Below are positions 1 to 6,779 of a stretch of DNA of 12,843 nt, piece by piece (within the stretch, counting starts at the first letter, position 1; each line of letters opens with the position of its first letter). The notes under the pieces were generated by a model. That model saw only the letters and a list, made by a program, of their open reading frames with translations. It was not told the origin of the DNA and searched no databases. The position numbers and the translations under genes were made by a program. Source of the stretch: Acidobacteriota bacterium (GTDB lineage: Bacteria; Acidobacteriota; Terriglobia; Acidiferrales; UBA7541); the NCBI GenBank assembly GCA_003153585.1, contig PLZZ01000142.1:6096-18938 (forward strand), in the 5' to 3' direction.

Positions 1-20
1 ACGATGGTCTTGCAATTCAC
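1..20 (-). CDS. Start of a probable anti-sigma factor (partial, runs off left edge)
   Basis: A GTG codon at 20-18 overlaps the TGA stop of the sigma factor gene by four bases (GTGA) and opens a frame reading M-N-C-K-T-I before the window ends. Small zinc-finger (zf-HC2) anti-sigma factors commonly begin with Met-Asn-Cys followed by a charged residue, and they usually sit directly after their ECF sigma gene, often with overlapping codons. What is seen is only six codons and the overlap; the family assignment is inference from position and from these residues. A neighbouring sequence with an H-x3-C-x2-C motif about 30 residues further on would settle it. Confidence 0.4.
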
Positions 21-670
21 TGATTTTCACTCCGCCGAAAATATTTGTTCAGCTTCTGCCGCAGCTTCAGGCGCGCGCGAAGAAGCCTCGATTTCACGGC
101 TGGGATGGAAAGCCCCAGCGCCTCGGCCGTCTCTTCGGTCGATAATTCTTCGATGTCGCGCAACTGGAAAACGATTCGAAAAGATGGATCTAAATCGGTG
201 ATTACCTCAGAAAGAATGCCGGAAAGCTCAGTCTGTTTGTAGCGATCTTCGGGCGAAGGGCCCCAGTCTTCTATCTCACGCGGGATCAAGTCCTCCCCGG
301 TGTTGACCTCTTCGTCGATGGAAACCACGTTGGGGCGGCGCTTACGCAATTTCATCAGCGCTTGATTGACGGCTATGCGCACGAGCCAGGTATAGAACCG
401 CGAATTACCCTGGAATCCGGAAAGATGTTCGTAAGCCTTCAGAAAAGCTTCTTGCATCACGTCTTCCGCATCTTCGCGGTTTTGAGTGATGTTCTGGGCC
501 AGCCGCAATATCTTGCGTTCGTAGCGGCCGACCAGAGTTTCGAAAGCGGTAATGTCTCCGTTCTGGGCGGCGGCGACCAGAATGGGTTCGTCTTCCTTCA
601 CCACTTGGGAGGGAAGGGAACGAGGCTGCACCGAGTTCTCACCTGCCGGGTTCATTTTGGATGCACTCAT
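17..670 (-). CDS. ECF-type RNA polymerase sigma factor (sigma-70 family, RpoE-like)
   Basis: A 217-residue extracytoplasmic-function sigma factor, which redirects RNA polymerase to a stress or envelope regulon. Region 2 spans about residues 38-108, with the core-binding and -10-recognition helices (REDAEDVMQEAFLKAY, then FYTWLVRIAVNQALMKLRKRR). Region 4 spans about 150-205 with a helix-turn-helix (EETAEALGLSIPAVKSRLLRARLKLRQ). The two are joined by an acidic linker, as usual in this class, and no region 1 or 3 is present. The frame stays open up to 889, but the upstream 73 residues are low-complexity and unlike the family, so the ATG at 670 (M-S-A-S-K) is chosen. It is transcribed divergently from the TetR gene and overlaps a probable anti-sigma gene at its 3' end. 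I saw no convincing promoter for it. Confidence 0.9.
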   Translation of the reverse strand: MSASKMNPAGENSVQPRSLPSQVVKEDEPILVAAAQNGDITAFETLVGRYERKILRLAQNITQNREDAEDVMQEAFLKAYEHLSGFQGNSRFYTWLVRIAVNQALMKLRKRRPNVVSIDEEVNTGEDLIPREIEDWGPSPEDRYKQTELSGILSEVITDLDPSFRIVFQLRDIEELSTEETAEALGLSIPAVKSRLLRARLKLRQKLNKYFRRSENQ

Positions 671-826
671 TTCGACGTATCTCGCAGAATGAAGGGTAGC
701 ACAAGTTGAGAGAAGTACGCGCTGTCGCCGGCTCGTAAGCGGTTGGATGCTGAAGCGGCGTGCGCGGATGGAGAAATGGCATAGAAAAAATGAAGGCGGG
801 CGGCGAACCGAGGAAGAGGGCCAGCC

Positions 827-855
827 TTGACAGGCTGGTCGGCAGGAAGTATTCT
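827..855 (+). promoter_or_regulatory. Sigma-70-like promoter of the TetR gene
   Basis: A perfect -35 hexamer TTGACA at 827-832 is followed after 17 bp by TATTCT at 850-855, four of six matches to the -10 consensus. The predicted transcription start is near 862, which leaves a 5' leader of about 35 nt before the ATG at 897. The -35 hexamer forms the loop of a perfect 6-bp inverted repeat (CCAGCC 821-826, GGCTGG 833-838). The spacing and hexamers are read directly; promoter activity is inference. Confidence 0.6.
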
Positions 856-861
856 GGTTAC

Positions 862-879
862 CGAACGAACGTTCGAACG
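862..879. promoter_or_regulatory. Palindromic operator for the adjacent TetR-family (PaaR-like) regulator
   Basis: The stretch CGAACGAACGTTCGAACG contains four overlapping CGAACG/CGTTCG half-sites, at 862, 866, 870 and 874, stepped by 4 bp. In one register it is a 14-bp inverted repeat (CGAACG-AA-CGTTCG, 862-875) that fits CNAACGNNCGTTNG, the binding consensus I recall for Thermus PaaR. Perfect 10-bp palindromes also occur at 866-875 and 870-879. The site sits on the predicted transcription start, 17 bp before the start codon of a TetR regulator, which is the usual arrangement for autorepression. I found no second copy in front of the other genes. Confidence 0.65.
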
Positions 880-896
880 GAACCTGCATCTCCTTT

Positions 897-1574
897 ATGC
901 CAAGACCTTCTGTGCCGCAGCGCGAGCCGCAAGAGAAACTGCAGGTGATCCTGCGGCATGCCGCCCAAGTATTCTGCGATAAAGGTTACGAGGGGGCTTC
1001 GATACGCGACATCAGCCGTTCAAGTGGCGTTTCGCTCGCCGGTCTGTATCACTACATCAAGAGCAAGCAAGAACTTCTGTACCTGATTCAAATCCACACA
1101 TTTAAAACCATTGTTGCGCGCCTGGAAAAAAGGCTGGCTGGCGTCAGCGAGCCCGTCGAGAAGCTGCGCATTCTTGTCCACAATCATTTGGATTATTTTC
1201 TGCAGCATCCCGTGGAGATGAAAGTTTTGGCTCACGAAGATGAAGCTCTGGAAGGAACATTCCGCAAGGAAGTGCTGGAAGTGAAGAGGCGGTACGTTGA
1301 AATCGCGCTGGAGATTTTCGAGGAGATGCGTAAGGTCGGCGCGGTGCGGCGATTGAATCCGCGCGTGGCGGTGCTGTCTCTTTTCGGAATGATGAATTGG
1401 ACCTACACATGGCACCGCGCGGCAGCGGATCCGCAGGCGGACGCGCTGGCCGAAACCATCGCGGGAATGTTTTTGCACGGAGTAATGAACGGGCACGGAG
1501 ATGCGCGTCCGAAGTCCGTGCGGCCTGTCGCAGCACGCTTGCGGAACCGGCGCGCGCGGGCGGATAATCTTTAA
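897..1574 (+). CDS. TetR/AcrR-family transcriptional regulator, probably of acyl-CoA catabolism
   Basis: A 225-residue TetR repressor. The N-terminal DNA-binding domain runs from about residue 14 to 62 with the typical helix-turn-helix (GASIRDISRSSGVSLAGLYHYIKSKQELL). The C-terminal helical ligand-binding and dimer domain runs to about 200 and resembles that of KstR2/PaaR-type regulators that sense CoA thioesters. A basic, arginine-rich tail of about 25 residues follows and is not part of the fold. The gene has a strong promoter and an operator immediately upstream and leads a same-strand run of acyl-CoA genes, starting 44 bp downstream with an enoyl-CoA hydratase. The start has no clear Shine-Dalgarno sequence, but the HTH begins at the normal distance from this ATG. 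The ligand is unknown; an aromatic or ring-opened acyl-CoA is an inference from the neighbours. Confidence 0.88.
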   Translation: MPRPSVPQREPQEKLQVILRHAAQVFCDKGYEGASIRDISRSSGVSLAGLYHYIKSKQELLYLIQIHTFKTIVARLEKRLAGVSEPVEKLRILVHNHLDYFLQHPVEMKVLAHEDEALEGTFRKEVLEVKRRYVEIALEIFEEMRKVGAVRRLNPRVAVLSLFGMMNWTYTWHRAAADPQADALAETIAGMFLHGVMNGHGDARPKSVRPVAARLRNRRARADNL

Positions 1575-1618
1575 ATACAGACGGAATAAACAATGGAAAT
1601 AATTTCCCGGAGGAAATA

Positions 1619-2428
1619 ATGGCGACGACGCAGGCAGTGGAGCAGAAGCAACTGATTCATTACGGGGTGGAAGGCGGAGTGGCGATCATCGAGATGGATG
1701 ATCCGCCGGCGAATACCTATACGTATGAAATGATGCAACAGATTGACACCGCCATTCTGCAGGCGCGCATGGACGAGAATGCCCACGTCATCGTGCTGCG
1801 CGGCAAGGGTGAGAAATTCTTCTCGGCGGGCGCGAGTATCCCCATGTTGACCAAGGCCGATCCGACGTTTAAGTATTATTTCTGCCTGCATGCGAATGAG
1901 ACGTTGTGCCGATTCGAGCAGACACCGAAGCTTGTGATTGCGGCGCTCAACGGGCACACGGTGGGTGGCGGCTTGGAGATTGCGCTGGCTGCTGACATCC
2001 GCATCGCAAAAAAGGAAGGCGGGAAAATCGGATTGCCGGAAGTGAACCTGGGCGTGTTGCCGGGAACGGGCGGGACGCAGCGGTTGTCGCGAGTGGTGGG
2101 ACGCGCGCGCGCCATTGAGTTGATGGCTACCGGACGCACGTTCAGCTTCGAAGAGGCGCTGGAGTTCGGGTTGATTCATTACATCTACGAGAAAGAAACT
2201 TTCTGGGAAGAAGTGATGGCGTACGCGAAGCAGTTCTGCCCGCCGAATAAAGCGTCCCGCGCGGTGGGGCGCATCAAGCGCGCGGTAGTGACGGGTTCGG
2301 AAGTTGGATTTGGAGAAGCGCTCGGCATTGAACGCGAGATGCAGCAGCTTCTCTTCACCAGCGAGGACGCCAAGGAAGGCTTGAAAGCGTACGTGGAGAA
2401 GAGGCAGCCGGAATTCAAGGGAAGGTAA
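1619..2428 (+). CDS. Enoyl-CoA hydratase (crotonase family, PaaF/FadB-type activity)
   Basis: A 269-residue crotonase, the usual length for a free-standing hydratase. The oxyanion-hole segments are FFSAGASI (about residues 67-74) and GHTVGGGLE (112-120). Both catalytic glutamates of true hydratases are in place: E120 in GGGLE and E141 in LPEVNLG, the latter followed by the signature PGTGGTQRL. It should add water across the 2,3-double bond of an enoyl-CoA in the cytoplasm. A textbook Shine-Dalgarno sequence, GGAGG, lies five bases before the ATG. As the first structural gene behind the TetR regulator it is probably part of that regulon. The substrate cannot be read from sequence; ring-derived dienoyl/enoyl-CoA is an inference from the diiron oxygenase and PaaG-like isomerase nearby. 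Confidence 0.88.
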   Translation: MATTQAVEQKQLIHYGVEGGVAIIEMDDPPANTYTYEMMQQIDTAILQARMDENAHVIVLRGKGEKFFSAGASIPMLTKADPTFKYYFCLHANETLCRFEQTPKLVIAALNGHTVGGGLEIALAADIRIAKKEGGKIGLPEVNLGVLPGTGGTQRLSRVVGRARAIELMATGRTFSFEEALEFGLIHYIYEKETFWEEVMAYAKQFCPPNKASRAVGRIKRAVVTGSEVGFGEALGIEREMQQLLFTSEDAKEGLKAYVEKRQPEFKGR

Positions 2429-2488
2429 GAGAACGCGAGAGTCGAGTTGTAAGTAAGCGAAATACGATTCGGGATCCTAAAGGACTGA

Positions 2489-3001
2489 ATGCGCACACTG
2501 CCCGATTATCTTCGCAAGGGAATGAAAATGATCTTGGTGGGCGCCAATCCGGGCGACCGTTCGGCGCGTGTAGGGCACTACTACGCCGGGCGCGGCAACC
2601 AGTTTTGGCCGATGATGTATGAATCCGGCGTGATTCCGGAACCGCTCGGCTATGAAGATGACCGTCGCGTACTGGAATTTGGAATCGGAATGACGGATCT
2701 GGTCAAGCGTCCTACCCGGGGCGTGGAAGAAATCGAGCGGCAGGAATTTTCCGAAGGGCGCGTCTTGTTGGCGCAGAAGCTGGAAGACTTGCGGCCGCGA
2801 GTGATCGCGTTCAACGGGAAAATGGTTTACGAGAAGTTTACCGGACGGGCGTGCAAGCTCGGGTTACAGAAAGAGAAACTTTACGGCGCGCACGTGTTCG
2901 TTTTGCCTTCGACCAGCGGGGCCAATTGCGGGACGGACCGCGGCGTGAAGACGCGGTACTTCAAGAAGCTCGCAGCGCTGCTGAAAAGCTTGAAAGACTA
3001 G
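2489..3001 (+). CDS. mug: G/U(T)-mismatch-specific uracil-DNA glycosylase, Mug/TDG family
   Basis: A 170-residue protein of the length of E. coli Mug. It carries the family motif at residues 17-24 (VGANPGDRSA; N20 corresponds to the catalytic-site Asn of Mug), then GHYYAGRGNQFW. Near the C-terminus, LPSTSGANC takes the place of the NPSG-type loop that inserts into DNA. The enzyme would remove uracil, thymine or alkylated cytosine opposite G in base-excision repair. The start has AAGGA four bases upstream. It lies between two crotonase genes, 60 bp after the first and 12 bp before the second, which is an unexpected place for a repair gene and suggests co-transcription without a metabolic link. 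Confidence 0.85.
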   Translation: MRTLPDYLRKGMKMILVGANPGDRSARVGHYYAGRGNQFWPMMYESGVIPEPLGYEDDRRVLEFGIGMTDLVKRPTRGVEEIERQEFSEGRVLLAQKLEDLRPRVIAFNGKMVYEKFTGRACKLGLQKEKLYGAHVFVLPSTSGANCGTDRGVKTRYFKKLAALLKSLKD

Positions 3002-3013
3002 GGGAGCGATGTG

Positions 3014-3829
3014 ATGGCGGCAACTACTCAACAAAACGCGGCGAACCAACTGGTGCTCGAGGAGCGCGACGGCAGGATTGTCACGTTGCGTTTGAACCGG
3101 CCGGACCGGCTCAACGCGTTGAACGTGGAGCTTGGGCGAGCGCTGGTCCATGCGCTGATAAGTGCTGGCGAGGACAAAGGGATAGGCGCCGTAAGAATAA
3201 TCGGAGCCGGGCGGGCATTTTGCGCGGGCGGAGATCTGGAACTTCTTCACGACCTGCGAAAACGCAATGACGCGAAGGAACTCGAGAGCCTGCTTGTTTC
3301 GGGGAAAGAAATTTGCCTGGTGATTGCCGGGATGCCGAAACCCGTGCTCGCGGCGGTGAACGGCCCTGCGGCCGGCGGAGGAATGAATCTGGCCCTTGCT
3401 TGCGACATGCGCGTGGCTTCCGATCAGGCAAAATTCGCGGAGGCGTTTGCGCAAATCGGTTTGTACCCCGATTTCGGGGGAACCTTTTTCCTGCCCAGGC
3501 TGGTGGGACGCGCGCGAGCGGCCGAATTATTTTGGACCGCTGAGAAACTGACGGCGGAAGACGCTCTCAGGATGGGGATCGTCAGCAGGATCATTCCCGC
3601 CGCGCAATTCGAAGAAGAAACCAAAAAAATCACGCAGGATTTGGCGGCGGCCGCGCCGCTTTCGGTTCGAGATTCGAAACATGCCATGACGAGCAATGAC
3701 CGCGCCGCGCTGGCGGCCGCGCTGGACGAGGAAATAAGGCTGCAGATTCACTGCTTCCAGTCGGAAGACTGCCTGGAAGGGCTGAACGCGTTTATCGAGA
3801 AGCGCAAGCCGAATTTTCGAGGGCACTGA
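3014..3829 (+). CDS. PaaG-like enoyl-CoA isomerase (crotonase family)
   Basis: A 271-residue crotonase resembling PaaG, which turns the ring 1,2-epoxide of phenylacetyl-CoA into the oxepin and also shifts double bonds. The first hydratase glutamate is replaced by asparagine (N125 in GGGMNLALACD), and an aspartate stands in the loop that usually carries the second glutamate (D153 in GLYPDFGGTFFLPRLVG). PaaG shows the same pattern (GANLALACD, GLVPDSGG), so isomerase rather than hydratase chemistry is expected. The oxyanion hole is AFCAGGDLELL (about 69-79). A GTG at 3011 precedes the ATG at 3014; I choose the ATG because GGGGAG at 3001-3006 is then at good spacing. The gene is followed by the BoxB-like epoxidase, which fits use of an epoxide substrate. 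Confidence 0.82.
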   Translation: MAATTQQNAANQLVLEERDGRIVTLRLNRPDRLNALNVELGRALVHALISAGEDKGIGAVRIIGAGRAFCAGGDLELLHDLRKRNDAKELESLLVSGKEICLVIAGMPKPVLAAVNGPAAGGGMNLALACDMRVASDQAKFAEAFAQIGLYPDFGGTFFLPRLVGRARAAELFWTAEKLTAEDALRMGIVSRIIPAAQFEEETKKITQDLAAAAPLSVRDSKHAMTSNDRAALAAALDEEIRLQIHCFQSEDCLEGLNAFIEKRKPNFRGH

Positions 3830-3926
3830 GCGCGGGATTTATTCGGTGGCGTGGATGCTCATAGAGCGACGGCCCGGAACTCAATTCATAGAAGTAAGCG
3901 CTTTAGAAAATGGGAGGAATTCATAA

Positions 3927-5051
3927 ATGTCCGCAACACGCATTGCTACGTTTGATGATTGGGTGGATTTATTCCGCGTTTGGCGCAACGACATCGGCGT
4001 GAATTATTCCGAAATCGACAGCTATCATTTCGAAGCGAAGTTCGGACCCACGCGTTCCAATGAAATTGAATTCGGCGCGTTCAAAGGACGCCCGAAATGG
4101 CAAAAGGTGCTGGACATTCCGGACCAGCGAATTCGTGATGGCCTGATGAATCTGATTATTTACCAGGGCGACACGGAATTCGCTTCGGTGGAGCAGCAGC
4201 GACGCCTCTTCGAGCATTCGCCCAGCGAGCATGATCGCAAATCGCTATGCCGCGTGGTGACCGAAGAAATGCGGCACGGCTGGCAGATGTGCCATCTGCT
4301 GATCAATCACTTCGGCTACGGCGGAAAAGTGGAAGCCCAGAAAATGCTGGAACGCCGCGCGTTTGAATCCAAGCGCTTGCTTGGCGCCTTCAATCAGGAA
4401 GTGGCCAACTGGCTGGACTTTTTCACCTACACGGATTTCGTGGACCGCGATGGAAAATTCCAGCTCACCATGCTGAGTTATTCGGGATTCGAGCCGCTGG
4501 CGCAATCCATGAATCCGATGCTGCGGGAAGAATCGTTCCATCTGGGCACCGGTCATGATGGTCTCAAGCGCATTGTAAAAGCGGAAGTGGTGCCGCTCAA
4601 TATCGTTCAGAAATACGTGAACAAATGGATTCCGGTGAGCTACGACTTGTTCGGAGTGGATCAATCGAGCTCCGCGCACTGGTTTTACGTTTGGGGCTTG
4701 AAAGGACGTTACGACGAGGCCCAGACGCAGCAGGAAGTGGACCTCGGGCACATGAACGAACACAATCGCCATCTTTATTTTCTCGAGTGCGAAAAACTGA
4801 TCGAGCAGATTAACAAGCACGTCCCGGCGGGCGCCGTTCCGCTTTACGTTCCGCATATGAAGTTCAACCGGCACATCGGGGAGTTTGCCGATCAGTCCTA
4901 CAGCGTGACCGGTGAGCTGCTGTCCCCGGAAAAATATGCGGAGCACTTGAAGGAAACTCTGCCGCAGCCGGAAGATATCAAGTTGGTGGGCGAGATACAG
5001 GACACCGAGCCGAAGTGGGTTTCTCCGAAAGGGAGCATGGACTTATCGTGA
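3927..5051 (+). CDS. BoxB-like diiron aromatic acyl-CoA epoxidase (PaaA/BoxB superfamily)
   Basis: A 374-residue protein with the core of benzoyl-CoA 2,3-epoxidase BoxB. Motifs in order: TEFASVEQQ (residues 83-91), TEEMRHGW (112-119), LLGAFNQ (151-157), DFFTYTDFVDRDGKFQL (164-180), SGFEPLA (186-192), MLREESFH (198-205), then SYDLFGVD and WGLKGRYDE (238-264). Probable iron ligands are E84, E114, H117, D173, E202 and H205, with spacing close to BoxB. It should use O2 and two electrons to epoxidise an aromatic acyl-CoA. It is about 100 residues shorter than classical BoxB and slightly longer than PaaA. No reductase (BoxA, PaaE) and no PaaB, PaaC or PaaD is near. The Shine-Dalgarno GGGAGGA lies eight bases before the ATG, and the stop overlaps the next start by four bases. 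Confidence 0.83.
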   Translation: MSATRIATFDDWVDLFRVWRNDIGVNYSEIDSYHFEAKFGPTRSNEIEFGAFKGRPKWQKVLDIPDQRIRDGLMNLIIYQGDTEFASVEQQRRLFEHSPSEHDRKSLCRVVTEEMRHGWQMCHLLINHFGYGGKVEAQKMLERRAFESKRLLGAFNQEVANWLDFFTYTDFVDRDGKFQLTMLSYSGFEPLAQSMNPMLREESFHLGTGHDGLKRIVKAEVVPLNIVQKYVNKWIPVSYDLFGVDQSSSAHWFYVWGLKGRYDEAQTQQEVDLGHMNEHNRHLYFLECEKLIEQINKHVPAGAVPLYVPHMKFNRHIGEFADQSYSVTGELLSPEKYAEHLKETLPQPEDIKLVGEIQDTEPKWVSPKGSMDLS

Positions 5052-5836
5052 CGGCTCGGTCGGAAGCGGAAGTTACGAGCCGCGGTTACACCTTTAGCGA
5101 ACTGATGGTTGCGGCGGCGGCCAGGGAAATCGGCGACGGGGAACTGGTATTCGTGGGAATGCGTCTGCCGATGCTGGCTTTCCTGGTTGCCCGGCGTACG
5201 CACGCTCCGCGCGCTGTGGGACTTTTCGAAAATGGCGTCGTCCGCGAAACACCTTCGCTTGAACTTCTTTACACCATGGGCGATCCGCCCAATCTTCTTC
5301 ACGCCACGCAATGCGGTCAAATGCTCGATGTGATGTCTTTGCTGCAACAAGGCCGCGTGAATGTCGGATTTCTCGGCGCGGCGGAAGTGGACCGCTTCGG
5401 CAATCTGAACACTACCTGGGGTCATCGAAATAAAGAAATGCAGCGCTTGCCGGGATCGGGCGGCGCTTGCGATATTGCTTGCCTCGCGCGGCGGACAGTA
5501 GTTTTACTGGCGCACGAGCGGGGCCGGCTAACTGAGCGCGTTGGACACATCACGTCGCCAGGGTACGGCAGCGGCAACGGTTGGCGGCGAGCACAGGGCC
5601 TGCCCGCGAATTCTGGCCCTTCGGCTGTGATCACAACGCTTGGTGTGGTTCGCTTCGGCGACGACGGCGAAGCTTTTCTGGCTTCGGTTCATCCGGGAGT
5701 GAGCGTGGAAGAAGTGTTGGCCAATACCGGCTGGACGCTGCGTGTGGCTGATGATCTTGTTGAAACGCCGGCGCCTCGCGATGAGGCGCTGGCCGTAATG
5801 CGCGAGATGGATCCAAATCATTTCTGGACTCGCTGA
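5048..5836 (+). CDS. GctB-like CoA-transferase beta subunit
   Basis: A 262-residue protein that aligns along its length with the beta subunit of glutaconate CoA-transferase (about 266 residues). The expected catalytic glutamate is retained as E61 in FENG, matching the ESG of Acidaminococcus GctB; GSGGA at 136-140 and HITSPGYGSG follow as in that enzyme. The glutamate forms the enzyme-CoA thioester. The same fold serves other reactions: IpdB lacks this Glu and works in a steroid ring hydrolase, and AibB has Cys in a decarboxylase, so the retained Glu favours real transferase activity. The frame is open from a GTG at 5015, but the GTG at 5048 makes a GTGA overlap with the epoxidase stop and matches the family N-terminus. 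It pairs with the alpha subunit 22 bp downstream; the beta-before-alpha order is the reverse of the gctA-gctB order I recall from Acidaminococcus. Confidence 0.8.
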   Translation: MTARSEAEVTSRGYTFSELMVAAAAREIGDGELVFVGMRLPMLAFLVARRTHAPRAVGLFENGVVRETPSLELLYTMGDPPNLLHATQCGQMLDVMSLLQQGRVNVGFLGAAEVDRFGNLNTTWGHRNKEMQRLPGSGGACDIACLARRTVVLLAHERGRLTERVGHITSPGYGSGNGWRRAQGLPANSGPSAVITTLGVVRFGDDGEAFLASVHPGVSVEEVLANTGWTLRVADDLVETPAPRDEALAVMREMDPNHFWTR

Positions 5837-5858
5837 AATCGAGTCGCGCCTAAAAGTT

Positions 5859-6779
5859 ATGGCTGAATCAAAATTGATGACGATGCGCGACGCGATCGCG
5901 CGGCACGTGCCATCCGGCTCGATGGTGCTTCTCGGCGCCCAACTGGAACAGATGATTCCGTTCGCAGCGGGGCACGAGCTGATACGGCAAGGGCGCCGCG
6001 ATCTCACGGTCGTGGGTCCTATCTCGGACATTTTGTTCGACCAAATGATAGGCGCGGGATGCGTTTCGCGCGTGATGGCCGCGTGGGTGGGAAATGTTTC
6101 GGCTGGAGTGGGATACTGTTTTCGCCGGGCGGTGGAACACGCGGTTCCGCGAAAAATCGAAGTCGTGGATTATTCGAATTTTACGATGGCGCTCGCGCTG
6201 CATGCCGCGGCGCTGGGTGTGCCGTTTCTGCCGACCTACGCGACGCTGGGCAGCGACCTTTTGAAGAAGAACGGAAATTTGCGCGAGTTTCCTTCGCCTG
6301 TCAGCGAAGAAAAACTTGTTGCAGTGCGCGCGCTGCGGCCGGACGTGGCGATTTTGCACGTGCAACGCGCGGATGCTCAAGGCAACGCGCACATTTGGGG
6401 CAGCCTCGGCGTGGCCGTCGATGGTGCCCGAGCGGCCAGGAAAATAATCATCGTGGCGGAAGAAATCGCCGAGCCCAGCGTGATTTCTTCAGACCCCAAT
6501 CGCACGCTGGTGCCGGGATTTTTGGTTGAAGCGGTGGTGCACGAGCCGGGCGGAGCGCATCCTTCGCCGGTACAGGGATATTACGGACGCGATCATGCGT
6601 TTTTCGCGCAGTACCACGAGCAGACCCGGCGCGTGGAGGATTTTGAGGATTGGCTTGCGCGGTGGGTGGTGCATGCGAGCGACCGGGGCGAATATTTGAC
6701 GCAGGTCGGTGCGGAGCGAATACAGAGCTTGGGAGTGAAAGAGCACGCGTATACTGCTCCCGCGGATTTCGGCTACTGA
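5859..6779 (+). CDS. GctA-like CoA-transferase alpha subunit
   Basis: A 306-residue partner of the preceding protein, similar throughout to the alpha subunit of glutaconate CoA-transferase. Recognisable segments are MTMRDAIARHVPSG (residues 7-20), ELIRQGRRDLT (40-50), HAAALGVPFLPT (115-126), DVAILHVQRADAQGNAHIWG in the second half, and EYLTQVGAERI near the end. These correspond to DAIAKYVHSGD, EILRQGITDLT, HAAALGLPFLP, DVAIIHAQQASPDG and EYLNKLGATRL of GctA. The heterotetramer would move CoA between a dicarboxylic or ring-opened acyl-CoA and a donor such as acetyl-CoA. The ATG at 5859 matches the family start although the Shine-Dalgarno is weak; coupling to the upstream subunit may compensate. 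The true substrate is unknown. Confidence 0.8.
   Translation: MAESKLMTMRDAIARHVPSGSMVLLGAQLEQMIPFAAGHELIRQGRRDLTVVGPISDILFDQMIGAGCVSRVMAAWVGNVSAGVGYCFRRAVEHAVPRKIEVVDYSNFTMALALHAAALGVPFLPTYATLGSDLLKKNGNLREFPSPVSEEKLVAVRALRPDVAILHVQRADAQGNAHIWGSLGVAVDGARAARKIIIVAEEIAEPSVISSDPNRTLVPGFLVEAVVHEPGGAHPSPVQGYYGRDHAFFAQYHEQTRRVEDFEDWLARWVVHASDRGEYLTQVGAERIQSLGVKEHAYTAPADFGY

Noticed and set aside
671-889. Upstream extension of the sigma factor frame to 889
   Set aside because: The added 73 residues are Arg/Ser-rich and unlike any sigma factor, and the stretch overlaps the operator and promoter of the TetR gene.
1020-1593. Long minus-strand frames opposite the TetR gene
   Set aside because: They are shadows of the plus-strand gene with low-complexity, Arg/Pro-rich translations and no family motifs.
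3112-3121. CAACGCGTTG palindrome resembling the TetR operator
   Set aside because: It lacks the two-base centre of the consensus and lies inside the coding sequence of the isomerase, where it encodes conserved Leu-Asn-Ala-Leu residues.
3896-3903. AAGCGCTT palindrome in the gap before the epoxidase gene
   Set aside because: Only 8 bp with no extension, no promoter hexamers nearby and no second copy; chance is likely.
4245-4946. 233-codon minus-strand frame opposite the epoxidase gene
   Set aside because: The plus-strand frame carries all BoxB motifs; the opposite frame shows no recognisable domain.
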